Positions 52,259-61,416 are shown, numbered from the stretch's first letter. The stretch is 64,000 bases of DNA from Mycolicibacterium moriokaense (GCF_003347205.1 NZ_QQBJ01000002.1:372001-436000), one strand, 5' to 3'. The notes: generated by a model from the letters alone, not told the origin. A program made the numbers and translations.

Positions 52259-52906
52259 GTGCGCGACGAACTGGTGTGGATCGACTGTGAGATGACCGGG
52301 CTGGACCTCAAGTCCGACCTGCTCATCGAGATAGCGGTCCTGGTGACCGACGCCGACCTCAATATCCTGGGCGAAGGCATGGACGTCGTCATCCACGCCC
52401 CCGACGAGGCGCTGGGCTCGATGATCGAGGTCGTGGCCCAGATGCACGATCGATCGGGGCTCACCGAGGAGGTGCGAGCGTCGACCATCGACGTGCCGAC
52501 CGCCGAGGAGATGGTGCTGGACTACATCCGCGGCCACGTCAAGCAGGCGAAGACGGCGCCTCTGGCCGGCAACTCGATCGCCACCGACCGCGGCTTCATC
52601 GCCCGCGACATGCCGGCGCTGGACGACTACCTGCACTATCGGATGATCGACGTCAGCTCCATCAAGGAGTTGTGCAGGCGCTGGTATCCGCGGATCTACT
52701 TCGGTCAGCCGGAGAAGGGCCTGGCGCATCGCGCGCTGGCCGACATCCACGAGTCGATCCGCGAGCTGCAGTACTACCGGCGCACCGCGTTCGTGCCGCC
52801 GCCCGGGCCGTCGACCAGCGATATCGCGACGATCTCGGCAGAATTGAGCCCGGGCGGGGCCGACGACGACGGAATCGATTCGGCCGCCGAGGGCACGAGC
52901 GGCTAG
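52259..52906 (+). CDS. orn: Oligoribonuclease
   Basis: A 215-aa DEDDh 3'-5' exonuclease, exactly the Mtb Orn (Rv2511) length. Motifs are [10 protein letters not shown] (Exo I), [15 protein letters not shown] (Exo II) and [11 protein letters not shown] (Exo III with the catalytic His and Asp). It degrades short RNA oligomers including pGpG in the cytosol. The GTG at 52259 gives [11 protein letters not shown]. It is divergent from the HerA-like gene and followed by tRNA-His. Confidence 0.96.
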   Translation: MRDELVWIDCEMTGLDLKSDLLIEIAVLVTDADLNILGEGMDVVIHAPDEALGSMIEVVAQMHDRSGLTEEVRASTIDVPTAEEMVLDYIRGHVKQAKTAPLAGNSIATDRGFIARDMPALDDYLHYRMIDVSSIKELCRRWYPRIYFGQPEKGLAHRALADIHESIRELQYYRRTAFVPPPGPSTSDIATISAELSPGGADDDGIDSAAEGTSG

Positions 52907-52932
52907 TATCGACGGGCCGCATGTGCGGCGAT

Positions 52933-53006
52933 GGTGGCTGTAGTTCAGTTGGTAGAGCACCAGGTTGTGATCCTGGCTGTCGCGGGTTCGAGTCCCGTCA
53001 GCCACC
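52933..53006 (+). tRNA. tRNA-His (anticodon GTG)
   Basis: Acceptor stem GTGGCTG pairs with CAGCCAC, with an extra G at 52933 facing C at 53006, the G-1:C73 pair typical of tRNA-His. The anticodon stem CCAGG/CCTGG encloses TTGTGAT with anticodon GTG, and the T arm is GGGTTCGAGTCCC. It follows orn as in Mtb and is a frequent integration site for mobile DNA. Confidence 0.97.
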
Positions 53007-53011
53007 CAGCA

Positions 53012-53040
53012 GGTGGGAGAGGGTTTTCGACTCTCCCACC
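53012..53040 (+). terminator. Intrinsic terminator after tRNA-His
   Basis: GGTGGGAGAG (53012-53021), a 9-base loop GGTTTTCGA, and CTCTCCCACC (53031-53040) form a perfect 10-bp GC-rich stem, followed by TTTCG. This is the best-formed intrinsic terminator in the window. Confidence 0.85.
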
Positions 53041-53157
53041 TTTCGCTCTCCGAGACCCCTTGCACCCTATATTGCAACGCTCTCTCTCGGACCAAACCGA
53101 ATGACACCTGTGTAGTTACCCGCGTACCCTGAGTGAGATTTCAAGGAGCATCTCAAC

Positions 53158-53660
53158 ATGTCGCCACCCGCCGGGGACGCCACACCCAACTTCCTCGACA
53201 TAAGCCCTTAGGACGCACAGCCGGAGGGTTACGGCCCGAATGCAGCCGAGTCGGTACAACTTGCTCAGGGGACATATCACGATCTGTTCAGCCGACTGAA
53301 TGAGACCGACTGGCCGCAAGATCCAGTTGGCCCACTAGCCTTCCACTGGCGAACAGCAACCAGACAATCTGCCACCTATCTCATCAACATCGCATACGCC
53401 ATGAACCGGTTCTCACGCAACATAACCAGCAAGTCCGTGGAACTGTTCAACGCGAAACTGGCATCGTAACCGAAAGGCTTTGGCAAAACCCACGGTATCG
53501 CTGGCTTTCAGGACTTATCGAGTACACACCCGCACGACATTCACCTCTACCGTATGGACAGGGCGCATTAAACCTGAACTTCAACCCTCATGCGGACAAG
53601 TTGGTACCCGATTCCATGATTCGTGCCGCAGTTGACGGCCACCAATTCCACTGGCCTTAA
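53158..53660 (+). pseudogene. Decayed gene with in-frame amber codon and frameshift, unknown family
   Basis: A well-placed AAGGAG site nine bases before ATG 53158 opens MSPPAGDATPNFLDISP, then meets TAG at 53209. The same frame continues open to a TAA at 53467, reading DAQPEGYGPNAAESVQLAQG and on to NITSKSVELFNAKLAS; no ATG or GTG lies near the restart. From about 53450 another frame is open to TAA 53658, reading GIVTERLWQNPRYRWLSGL and ending DGHQFHWP, with no start codon. It looks like one ORF broken by a nonsense codon and a frameshift. Composition is lower in GC than the flanking core genes. I do not recognise the family. An alternative is suppression of the amber codon. Confidence 0.6.
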
Positions 53661-53993
53661 ACGGACTTAAGTGAACGATCAACCCACAACTGACGGGGAC
53701 ATCCCTTGGGCGCGGGTTGCTCTAGACACACAGAACCCCACCGGTCCCAAGGTTTGGAGGAACCTTCCGGTGGGGTCTGTGTTTGGGTGCGCCCAATCTC
53801 CTACAAAAGTATGCACCCCGCACACTGAGACGGGACATTCCACTGTCGCCCCAGCGGCGTTGTTCATTAAGTTGTCGCCTGCACTTCCACCCAGTAGTAG
53901 GAGGAAAGAGATCCGGTCAGTACGTTCTCCCCGACCCAAAGCCGGTCAGAAACAACGGCATACAGTGTCGAGTTGACAAGCAGGCGATCATAC
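53661..53993. other. Gene-poor stretch with one long hairpin
   Basis: No convincing gene. Two overlapping opposite ORFs cover it but both cross a strong hairpin at 53730-53780: ACAGAaCCCCACCGG pairs with CCGGTGGGGTCTGT, with a nested stem AAGGTT/AACCTT inside. The hairpin faces the end of the leftward immunity-like operon and may be its terminator. Confidence 0.5.
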
Positions 53994-54392
53994 TCAACTC
54001 TCCGATTTAGTGCTTTTCAGTGCCTCGGCGGCTTGCTCTCCGGCGCCGTTGAGCGCGAACCACGTTCGGAAAACCCAGTTCCGGTCTTCGTGGTGGACGA
54101 CGTACTCGTCGTAGATCCGAGCCATCGCATCGTCCAGCGACATATCCCAGGGTTCGACACATTCAGCTGTCTCCCCGCCAATCCAGCCGACCACCATCAG
54201 CCCGTCATCTATCAACGACCGAATCGTGTCCATTAGGAGTTTCTGATGAGCAGTCAACGAGTCTGCTTTCATGCCTTGCGTCACATGGTCGACGTGTGCC
54301 AGCGAAAGACACTCGCCGCCCGACGCATCGCGGAGCAATTGGTTGCGCAAGGCCGAAATCGGTTCGATGGCGTCGTCGCTTGTGTTGCGCAT
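53994..54392 (-). CDS. Putative immunity protein, second copy
   Basis: A 132-aa acidic cytosolic protein. It is a paralogue of the next gene upstream: over the 55 residues from LIDDGLMVVG to NWVFRTWFAL, 49 are identical, and both end in SES. ATG 54392 is chosen because AAGGGA lies six bases upstream; it removes a meaningless overlap with the first copy. The gene is the last of a leftward operon behind a type VII toxin-like protein, where tandem duplicated small acidic genes are usually immunity genes. I know no structure or named immunity family that fits. Confidence 0.65.
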   Translation of the reverse strand: MRNTSDDAIEPISALRNQLLRDASGGECLSLAHVDHVTQGMKADSLTAHQKLLMDTIRSLIDDGLMVVGWIGGETAECVEPWDMSLDDAMARIYDEYVVHHEDRNWVFRTWFALNGAGEQAAEALKSTKSES

Positions 54393-54438
54393 GAAGATCC
54401 CTTTGTCAGTGAACCGGCTCAGAAAGTCGATACGCCTA

Positions 54439-54852
54439 TCAACTTTCTGAGCCTTTCGTTTCCGCTTCCGCCGCGCGCTTGCCCTTATCGGTAAGAGCGA
54501 ACCACGTCCGAAAAACCCAGTTCTGATCGTCGTGGTGGACGACGTACTCGTCATGAATCCGAGCCATCGCGTCATCTAGGGACATGTCCCACGGTTCAAC
54601 GCGTTCAACTGTTTCCCCGCCGATCCGGCCAACTACCATCAGCCCGTCGTCAATCAATAAGCGAACGGTTCTTAACAGAACGTCTTGGTGCTCAGAGAGC
54701 GTCCCGTCTACTGCACTTGAGACCACGCTATGAATGTGCGCCAGCGGCAGGCAGTCGCCCAGCGCATCGCGAAGCAACTGTTCGTGCAATCCGGCAATTA
54801 TTGGTTCGAGGTTGTCACGTCCGGCGCAATCCGGCATGTGCGTCATCTTCAT
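54439..54852 (-). CDS. Putative immunity protein, first copy
   Basis: A 137-aa acidic cytosolic protein, 13 bases after the stop of the WXG-type toxin-like gene. It starts at ATG 54852 with an AGAAGGAT site; a GTG at 54894 would overlap the toxin gene. It contains the tandemly duplicated motif block LIDDGLMVVG, EPWDMSLDDAMARI and HHDDQNWVFRTWFAL, shared with the second copy. Position directly behind a secreted effector candidate and duplication both favour an immunity role. This is inference; no database family is claimed. Confidence 0.7.
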   Translation of the reverse strand: MKMTHMPDCAGRDNLEPIIAGLHEQLLRDALGDCLPLAHIHSVVSSAVDGTLSEHQDVLLRTVRLLIDDGLMVVGRIGGETVERVEPWDMSLDDAMARIHDEYVVHHDDQNWVFRTWFALTDKGKRAAEAETKGSES

Positions 54853-54865
54853 TCGATCCTTCTCA

Positions 54866-56023
54866 TCAGGGTTCAGCGTCGGGTATGCCGTCACCGATCA
54901 CCGGTGATTCTTTAGTTTGCGGCGGCTGGATGAAATGCGGCAACGTGTTATCGGGCAGAATGCCGCCGCCCATAACGCGGCCAGGCACGCCGCCGCCTCG
55001 CGCAGCGGACGACTCCGTTGGTGAGGCAAGCTGCGGCGCTTGTGCCTCCAGACCCGCCGCTGGAATCTCTGGGATGCCGCCTCGAGGATTTATGTGGACC
55101 TTGACGAACTTGCCGCGAACATTGATGTCGATTGTGGGCTTACCCGTCGAATCGCCACGTAGCCGCTGACCGATGCGACTGCCGTCTGGCAGATAAAACT
55201 CAACGCCCTTGCCTGTTCCGTCGTACGGGTCCGTCTTCGCGGACCCGCTCTGCTTCATCCACTCCCAGAACCTCTGCAGGTCTTGAGGCGTGCGCACCTC
55301 ACGAATCCAGGGCCTGTTGCCTTGTGGCAGCTTGTCGATCACAGACCAGATTTCGGCGCCGGTTGGCCCTGCGCCGCTACCCGCGGGGTCACCGGGTACG
55401 CCCGGATCCGGAATCGGTGCGTTGGGTAGCGGCGCATAGTCGACAGCCTGAAAGGCAGATCTCTCTCCTGCGGCGACATATGTGTCCTCGAATACCGCCC
55501 CGTCGACATCGGCGATTGCTGCAGTGACTCTGCGCGCGACCTCGGAGTCGACGGCCGCCAGCATTTCGGCTCGCATCCGAATCGCGGATTCATGTGTGTG
55601 CGCTTCCGCTTCGCGAATAATCTGTTCCACCTTGGAACCGCCAATACTGCGATTAATAACCGAAAGATCTTGGCTTACTTCGAAACCCGCGGCTCGCGCA
55701 TCATCGATCGCCCGCATCGTCAGTTGTCGTGCAGCAGTGATGTCGTCAACACCGCGGTGCGCAGCCGAGGCGGCGACATGCAAGCCATCGGCTGCTTCGG
55801 CGACAGCGACCCGATCCACACCGGTACGCAGGGCGGCAGCATCGGCTGCCGCACCCGACCAAACTGTGCCCCCAGGAGCGAGGGCTTCGCGATGCGCGGA
55901 CGTGAAGGTGTGCGCCCAGGTATCGGCGGTATACGCCCAATGTTTCGCGGCGCTTTCGAGGTGATCCGTGCTCCAAGCTTCGATTTGGGCCAGCGAAGGC
56001 AGGAGAACTGTCGCAGCAGTCAT
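54866..56023 (-). CDS. WXG-type type VII secreted protein with putative C-terminal toxin domain
   Basis: A 385-aa protein without a signal peptide. Residues 1-180 are helical with WSG at 55-57, the hairpin of WXG/ESX-type type VII substrates. A Pro/Gly-rich linker lies at 196-222. Residues about 223-317 form a compact domain with TPQDLQRFWEWM, FYLPDGSRIGQR, then PTIDI and KVHINP, the layout of short toxin domains in polymorphic effectors; I cannot assign it. A disordered tail of 68 residues follows. The ATG overlaps the EspC-like stop as TGATG. Two paralogous small genes follow in operon, as expected for immunity genes. A structural, non-toxic secreted protein remains possible. Confidence 0.7.
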   Translation of the reverse strand: MTAATVLLPSLAQIEAWSTDHLESAAKHWAYTADTWAHTFTSAHREALAPGGTVWSGAAADAAALRTGVDRVAVAEAADGLHVAASAAHRGVDDITAARQLTMRAIDDARAAGFEVSQDLSVINRSIGGSKVEQIIREAEAHTHESAIRMRAEMLAAVDSEVARRVTAAIADVDGAVFEDTYVAAGERSAFQAVDYAPLPNAPIPDPGVPGDPAGSGAGPTGAEIWSVIDKLPQGNRPWIREVRTPQDLQRFWEWMKQSGSAKTDPYDGTGKGVEFYLPDGSRIGQRLRGDSTGKPTIDINVRGKFVKVHINPRGGIPEIPAAGLEAQAPQLASPTESSAARGGGVPGRVMGGGILPDNTLPHFIQPPQTKESPVIGDGIPDAEP

Positions 56024-56316
56024 CACACTGCTTCCGCCGCACCCAAGGCGCCGACTGCGGTAGCGGCCGACCTCTCTGTGCTCATGTAATCGTGAGCTGC
56101 AGCCGATGCGGCAACCGCAGTGGCCCGCATTCGAGCGGCCAACCGCGCCGACGCTGCGGCCACGGCCGTCTGTACTGCGCCCACCGCCGCGGCCGAGGGC
56201 TGAAATTCTTCGTCGTATCCGGACGGCACGTTCGTCGCCGCTAGATGCGCAGCCTGTTTCTCGCAGTGCCGGGCCAGCACTGTCAGCCCCGCTGCATCGA
56301 CCTCGATTGACGCCAC
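56023..56316 (-). CDS. EspC-like type VII secretion partner (T7SS_ESX_EspC type)
   Basis: A 97-aa helical protein from a GTG start. IEVDAAGLTVLARHCEKQAAHL opens helix 1, then an Ala-rich helix 2 and the stretch HDYMSTERSAATAVG near the end. The pattern (V..AGL..LA..CE..A) is that of the EspC-like ESX secretion-associated family (PF10824), whose members are co-secreted with larger partners. It is coupled by a one-base overlap (TGATG) to the 385-aa protein. No ESX secretion machinery is in the window; export would use a chromosomal ESX system elsewhere. Confidence 0.75.
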   Translation of the reverse strand: MASIEVDAAGLTVLARHCEKQAAHLAATNVPSGYDEEFQPSAAAVGAVQTAVAAASARLAARMRATAVAASAAAHDYMSTERSAATAVGALGAAEAV

Positions 56317-56483
56317 TACTCGAGCCTAGGTTCCGTGGAGGGGACTCTTTGCAGAGATTTTCTCGGCTGATATGGGCCGCCCGCGCACTAATCCAGAGCC
56401 CGCGATCCCGAATTTGAGCACCCAATGTCGGTCGCCGCCTTAGGCTCCGATCAATATCGAGTGGCCGTGTGCGGAGGTATTGA

Positions 56484-57785
56484 ATGAGCAGTGTCGCCAA
56501 AGTCGCCCTGACCGCACTGTGCTCCGTCGTTCTCCTGGCCGCCTGCTCGTCGACGTCGTCGACCACGACGTCCGAATCGACCACGACAACCACCTCCGGA
56601 TCTGCCTCGGCCCCAGCGGTGCTCAAACCGATCGACCAGGCAGCGCTGCAGTCCATCGTGGAAACCGCCGCCAAGGACATGCTCGTCCCGGGTGCGGTGG
56701 TCGCGATCCGCACGCCGCAGGGCAGCTACGTCGCGGGGGTCGGAACAACCGAACTGGGCCAGCAGACGCCGCCGGATGCCGACACCCACTTCCGCATCGC
56801 GTCGAACACCAAGACATTTACGGCAGCGCTCATCGTCCTGCTGGCGCAAGACGGAAAGCTGAAGTTCGACGACCCCGTATCCAAATATGTTCCCGACGTG
56901 CCCAACGGCGACAACATCACCGTCGCCAACCTCTTGATGATGCGCAGCGGGCTCTACGACTACACCAGCGCACCGGAGTTGGCGGCCCAACTGGACGCCG
57001 ACCCCACGAAAGTCTGGACGCCGCAGGAGGGTTTGGCGTTCGCCTACGCCCATCCGCCAAACGCCGCATCCGACACTGAGTACGAGTACAACAACACCAA
57101 CTACGCCCTGCTCGGTCTGATCGCGGAGAAGGTGGGCGGCCGTCCGCTGGAAGAGCAGTTCCGGGACCGGCTCTTCGGGCCGCTGGGTCTGCAGCAGACA
57201 TCCCTACCCACCGTCGACGACACCGCGATGCCGTCTCCCTACTCGCACGGCTACATGTACGGGAATTCGCTCTTTGCGATGGTCGACGACCCCTACCCCG
57301 CCGACGTCAAGGCCGCCGCACAGAACGGTACGCTCAAGCCGATCGACTACACCAATCAGAACCCGTCGTACGCGCACGCTGCAGGCGGTGCCATCTCGAC
57401 GGCAGGCGACCTCGCAACCTGGATTCGGGACTTGGTGTCGGGCAAGGTCTTCAACGCCGACTACCAGAAGCAGTGGCTGAAAAGCGTGCAACCCGAGGAT
57501 CCGCAGAACCCGGACGGGCAGAAGTACGGCTACGGCATCTCATATCAGCGGTTCGGTCCGACCGCAGCGATGTACTACCACGGCGGCGAGATGCCGGGCT
57601 TCAACTCGTTCATGGGATACGACCCCGACAACGATGTGACCCTGGTCATCTGGACCAACCTGACCATTTCGCCGACCGACGACCGGACAACGGCGAACGC
57701 CCTACTGCCGACCGTGCTGGATGAGATCTACAGCGGTCTGTCGTTGGCACCGACACCGACGCCCGCCCCGACCACCACCCGGTGA
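56484..57785 (+). CDS. Lipoprotein beta-lactamase-family (class C/DD-peptidase type) serine hydrolase
   Basis: A 433-aa predicted lipoprotein: signal peptide with lipobox LLAAC, a Ser/Thr-rich linker, then a class C beta-lactamase-like fold. The active-site SNTK (SxxK) lies in HFRIASNTKTFTAAL, the Tyr motif YNNTNYALLGLIAEKVGG (YxN) follows, and YYHGGEMPGFNSF holds the HxG box. It probably acts on peptidoglycan D-Ala-D-Ala or an ester; true beta-lactamase activity is not implied. A GGAGG site precedes ATG 56484. It converges with ldtB. Confidence 0.88.
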   Translation: MSSVAKVALTALCSVVLLAACSSTSSTTTSESTTTTTSGSASAPAVLKPIDQAALQSIVETAAKDMLVPGAVVAIRTPQGSYVAGVGTTELGQQTPPDADTHFRIASNTKTFTAALIVLLAQDGKLKFDDPVSKYVPDVPNGDNITVANLLMMRSGLYDYTSAPELAAQLDADPTKVWTPQEGLAFAYAHPPNAASDTEYEYNNTNYALLGLIAEKVGGRPLEEQFRDRLFGPLGLQQTSLPTVDDTAMPSPYSHGYMYGNSLFAMVDDPYPADVKAAAQNGTLKPIDYTNQNPSYAHAAGGAISTAGDLATWIRDLVSGKVFNADYQKQWLKSVQPEDPQNPDGQKYGYGISYQRFGPTAAMYYHGGEMPGFNSFMGYDPDNDVTLVIWTNLTISPTDDRTTANALLPTVLDEIYSGLSLAPTPTPAPTTTR

Positions 57786-57804
57786 ACCGAATGCCGTTGC
57801 GGCA

Positions 57805-59028
57805 TCAGATGTTGGCGTTACCGGCTTTCCACTGATCCCAGGGAATGTTCCAGTCGCCGAGACCGTCCACACCGGGCAGGATCGACCCGACGGTGTTGGA
57901 GATCTCGACGATGTCGCCGCGCTTGGTGTTGTTGTAGAACCACTGCGCGTTGCTGGTGCTGACGTTCAGACAGCCGTGGCTGACGTTGCTGTAGCCCTGG
58001 CTACCCACCGACCACGGTGCGGCGTGCACGAAGATGCCGCTGTAGGAGATCTGCGTCGCGTAGTCCACCTCGGTGCGATATCCGTTGGGCGAGTTGGACG
58101 GGACGCCATAGGTCGAGGAGTCCATCACCATGTGGCCGAACCGGTCGCCGACGATGTAGGTGCCGTTGTTGGTGGGCGTGCTGTTCTTACCCATCGAGAT
58201 CGGCACGGTCTTTTCGATCTCGCCGTTGCGCCGGATGGTCAGCGTCTTGGTGTTGTCGTCGGCGGTGGCGATGACCTCGTCGCCGATGGTGAAGTGCGTC
58301 GTGACGTTCTCCTGGCCGAACAGGCCATCACCCAGATCGACGCCGTAGGTGTTGACGGCGACGTCCACGGTCGTTCCCGGCTTCCAGTACTGTGCTGGGC
58401 GCCAACGCACTTCGCGGTTACTCAGCCAGTAGAAGGCGCCCTCCACCGGCGGGTTGGTGGTGACGGTGATCGCCTGCTGCGCCGCAAGTCGGTTCGGGAT
58501 GTTCTCGTCGAACCGCACCGCGACGGGCTGACCGATGCCGACGACCTCGCCGTCGTTTGGCAGCAGATACGGCATGGTCAGGTTTTCCGGCGAGTGCGTC
58601 TGGAAGGTCATCTGCTGGCTGGTGGCACCGCCCAGGCCCAGCGACTGCGCATTCAGCGTGTAGCGGGTGTTGTAGTCGAGAGGCTCGGTGGTGTGCCACG
58701 TCAGACCGTCGGGGCTCAGTTCACCGGCGACGGGAACGCCCTCGTCGTCGTTGACCATCGCGACGGGTCCGAGAACGCCGTCGCCGGCGCTGACGGTCAC
58801 GGGCTGATCCACCGTCACACCCACCGCGCCGTCCTTGACCGAAGCTGTGAGCTTGGGCACCAGCAGGTCGCCGAACGGCGTCCCCTTCTCGTTGATCACC
58901 TGAGGTTGCGCAGGAGCGGACTCGCCGCTGCAGGCGCTCAGGCCGAACACCAGGGCCGGCACCACGGCGACGGCCATCAACAAGGTATGCAAACGACGCG
59001 GACGGGCCATGTCTTTGACCTGCCACAT
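57805..59028 (-). CDS. ldtB: L,D-transpeptidase LdtB (LdtMt2 homologue, Rv2518c)
   Basis: A 407-aa lipoprotein (lipobox GLSAC) that forms 3-3 cross-links in peptidoglycan outside the membrane and is inhibited by carbapenems. Two Ig-like domains precede the YkuD catalytic domain with motif [19 protein letters not shown], the cysteine being catalytic. The end [16 protein letters not shown] is the C-terminal cap of LdtMt2. ATG 59028 is chosen since GGAG lies six bases upstream and it gives the Mtb length; TTG 59040 and ATG 59010 are alternatives. It lies between two tRNA-linked accessory regions. Confidence 0.95.
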   Translation of the reverse strand: MWQVKDMARPRRLHTLLMAVAVVPALVFGLSACSGESAPAQPQVINEKGTPFGDLLVPKLTASVKDGAVGVTVDQPVTVSAGDGVLGPVAMVNDDEGVPVAGELSPDGLTWHTTEPLDYNTRYTLNAQSLGLGGATSQQMTFQTHSPENLTMPYLLPNDGEVVGIGQPVAVRFDENIPNRLAAQQAITVTTNPPVEGAFYWLSNREVRWRPAQYWKPGTTVDVAVNTYGVDLGDGLFGQENVTTHFTIGDEVIATADDNTKTLTIRRNGEIEKTVPISMGKNSTPTNNGTYIVGDRFGHMVMDSSTYGVPSNSPNGYRTEVDYATQISYSGIFVHAAPWSVGSQGYSNVSHGCLNVSTSNAQWFYNNTKRGDIVEISNTVGSILPGVDGLGDWNIPWDQWKAGNANI

Positions 59029-59186
59029 ACTCGGCTCCAACTCGTAACGGGGGTGTTCGACGGGATTCTTGGCAATAGTCTAAGGGAAACCTGTGTAAGT
59101 GCGCGACTGCGCGGGCGCTCGGACCGGCATCGGCCTGGATAGGGATTTCACCCTCCGCCTCGGTGCCTGTTATTGTCGTCTACCGC

Positions 59187-59259
<73 letters not shown>

Positions 59260-59261
59260 CT

Positions 59262-60470
59262 TCAGAGGCCATTTTTAGTCGTGCCCGCAGGACCGTGCAA
59301 CGGTTTTGCACCGCTTATGGCGTCGTCCAGGGCCTCCGCGACCGCAATATGTACTTTGCCGCGCGCCATGTACCGGTCCTGGGTCATCGACGGCCTGGCA
59401 TGCCCTAACTGATCTGCGCTTATGCGCGCTGAGAAGCCTCGGTCGTCGATCAGGGTGGCCACGCTCTTGCGAAAGCTGTGCGTCGTGACATTCGGCGCTC
59501 CCAGCTCGGAGCGGACCCGCCGCCAGTCCCGACCGAAGTTGTTCGGGTCGCGCCAAGTGCCTGCCGTTGACGGGAACATGATCGTCGGGTGCTCCCCGAA
59601 GTACGGCAGGCTGCGCCGAGCCGCCAACATGTCGATCGCGAATAGCGGCAGCGCGATGGTCCGGCGACCCGCGGCGGTCTTGGTCTCATCGCCGCGCACA
59701 AGTCCCTTGCCGGTCACGCGGACGACCTTGCCGCAGATGGCGAGCGTTCCTGCCATCTCGTCGTAGTCGCTCCAGCGCAAACCAAGCAGCTCCCCGCGAC
59801 GCAGCCCTGTGGCAACCAGGAGAGTGAACGGATCAGCCAGGTCATACTCGCGGCAATAATCGGACGACCGCAGACCGACCAAGAGATCACGCAACTGCTC
59901 CACCGAGAGCACCGGCGCCCCCTTCGGGGGTCGTTGTGACCTAATCGCGGCAACGTCTCGAACCGGATTACCGGCGAGCACGTTCGCCATCACGGCGAGC
60001 TGAAGGGCACCACTCAGAATCGTTTTACTTTGACGCGCCATTCCGGGTCCGTGAGTGTTTGTCATCGCTCTCAGCACCGCATCGATGCGAGCGGGGTTCG
60101 CCTCGGCGATCCGTACGCCGCCAAGCTTTGCGCGCAACTTGCCGGCCACCAGCTTGTAGGTGTCCTGCGTGGACGGTGAGCGTCCGTCCTCGGCAAGGCG
60201 GTTTAGGTGTGCCTCAACCAATGTCATGACCGCCGTGTCCGGTCCGATCTCATCGGTGGGTGGTCGCCGGTCGGCGAGCGCCTCGATCAGCAAGCCCTCG
60301 GCTAGCTTCCCGTACCGGTCGTGTTCGTCGGCTGGGCTGCGTCGCCGCACTTGCCGGGTCACGCCATCGGTATCCCGGTAGCGGCATTTGGCTTCCCACA
60401 CACCTTCGCCGACATAGGTCCGGCTTATCTTCCCGCGCTGCCCGATGCGCAGCGGAGTTCTACCGGCCAT
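59262..60470 (-). CDS. int: Tyrosine integrase of an element at tRNA-Lys
   Basis: A 402-aa phage-type tyrosine recombinase. An N-terminal SAM-like arm-binding region is followed by a core-binding domain (residues about 80-180) and the catalytic domain. Catalytic residues are R224 (TGLRRGELLGLRW), H331 and R334 (HSFRK), H357 (QLGHARPSM) and the nucleophile Y367 in MTQDRYMARG, so it should be active. Its end abuts tRNA-Lys. ATG 60470 is used; ATG 60506 is an upstream alternative. It drives insertion and, with the excisionase-like protein, excision of the element. Confidence 0.92.
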   Translation of the reverse strand: MAGRTPLRIGQRGKISRTYVGEGVWEAKCRYRDTDGVTRQVRRRSPADEHDRYGKLAEGLLIEALADRRPPTDEIGPDTAVMTLVEAHLNRLAEDGRSPSTQDTYKLVAGKLRAKLGGVRIAEANPARIDAVLRAMTNTHGPGMARQSKTILSGALQLAVMANVLAGNPVRDVAAIRSQRPPKGAPVLSVEQLRDLLVGLRSSDYCREYDLADPFTLLVATGLRRGELLGLRWSDYDEMAGTLAICGKVVRVTGKGLVRGDETKTAAGRRTIALPLFAIDMLAARRSLPYFGEHPTIMFPSTAGTWRDPNNFGRDWRRVRSELGAPNVTTHSFRKSVATLIDDRGFSARISADQLGHARPSMTQDRYMARGKVHIAVAEALDDAISGAKPLHGPAGTTKNGL

Positions 60471-60539
60471 CGTCTCGCCAACACCCGCATGGATTCTGTC
60501 GGCCATACCCAACCGTGGCGGCCAGATCGGCTTGAGAAG

Positions 60540-60746
60540 TCAAGCAGTACTTCGCCTCTCGCGCGGAAACTGGTCGCGCTCCCAGTCGATGACATCGCTC
60601 AGTCGGTATCGCACATGCCGGCCAAACTTCGCATAACGGGGTCCAGTCCCTTTGGACGCCCACTCAGCGGGTGTCTTCACGGGCACCCCATATCGCTCCG
60701 CGAGCTCGCGGCGGGTAAGCCACCGTTCTTCCGTTTGGTCCTCCAT
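60540..60746 (-). CDS. xis: Excisionase-like helix-turn-helix protein
   Basis: A 68-aa protein with a single MerR/HTH_17-type DNA-binding domain: WLTRRELAERYGVPVKTPAEWASKG, then KFGRHVRYRLSDVIDWE. The size and position just upstream of the integrase on the same strand are those of excisionases (recombination directionality factors). It would bind near the attachment site. A transcriptional regulator role is possible too. Confidence 0.75.
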   Translation of the reverse strand: MEDQTEERWLTRRELAERYGVPVKTPAEWASKGTGPRYAKFGRHVRYRLSDVIDWERDQFPRERRSTA

Positions 60747-60966
60747 GTCGGTTGCTTCCCTTCGGTCCGCCGCGAACCAGCGGCCACCTCACTGTAAGCA
60801 CAGGTAGAGCCGCCGGTTTCCGCATTCTTCGCCCCCTACCCACTCGCGACGCGTGACGCCAAAAATTGTGTGCTGAGCCCATGCCGGCCGGCGTGACAAT
60901 TGACAACGCAGAGGCGATTTCAAGTCGATTCGGCCTATGCCGGGGTTGTAGCGGGAGCGGAGAACC

Positions 60967-61416
60967 ATGACGCACGACGACAGGGACAGCATCATTTCCG
61001 GCGTGCTTATCGCCGAACTTAATCGGAGCCTCGAGGAAGTAACCGCAGAGATCGCCACGCGAACAAGCCGCACTGCGAGCGATCCGGAGACGACGAAACG
61101 AGACAGACGGTTCATCGCAGCAAAGGCCGCGACGCTATCGGAAGCTGCCGGGATCGCGCGTGCCGCAGCACGGCAGCTGATGTTAGCCAGGACCCGAATC
61201 CTTGAGGAGATCGCCAAGGCTGAGGCAGCCGGCTTCGTTGTCCGAGAGGACTTCTCGATAGAAGATCCAAAGTCGCCGTGTACTTCCATTCCGGGCGCGC
61301 ACGACTACGCGAGAATGATTCAAGCTGCGGTCGCGGACTTCAATGATCTTGACGACCGCGTGTCCCTGCGCCTTCGTTCCGCGACCGACGCCCTTGGTGA
61401 CTTGCGGGACAATTGA
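60967..61416 (+). CDS. Hypothetical helical protein within the integrated element
   Basis: A 149-aa, mostly alpha-helical protein with heptad-like patterns. A good ribosome site (GGAGCGGAG) precedes ATG 60967. The stretch ILEEIAKAEAAGFVVREDFS recalls the helix-turn segment found in type VII WXG-like proteins (the 385-aa toxin-like protein has ARAAGFEVSQDLSV), so it may be a related substrate fragment, but this is a weak resemblance. An opposite-strand ORF overlaps it and is not supported. It is divergent from the excisionase gene with a 220-base gap. Confidence 0.6.
   Translation: MTHDDRDSIISGVLIAELNRSLEEVTAEIATRTSRTASDPETTKRDRRFIAAKAATLSEAAGIARAAARQLMLARTRILEEIAKAEAAGFVVREDFSIEDPKSPCTSIPGAHDYARMIQAAVADFNDLDDRVSLRLRSATDALGDLRDN

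Noticed and set aside
53671-53976. 101-codon plus ORF and overlapping 86-codon minus ORF
   Set aside because: Both cross the 53730-53780 hairpin, have no ribosome site and no family resemblance.
60789-61289. 166-codon minus-strand ORF
   Set aside because: Opposite to the 149-aa helical protein, which has a strong ribosome site; the ORF crosses the divergent promoter gap.
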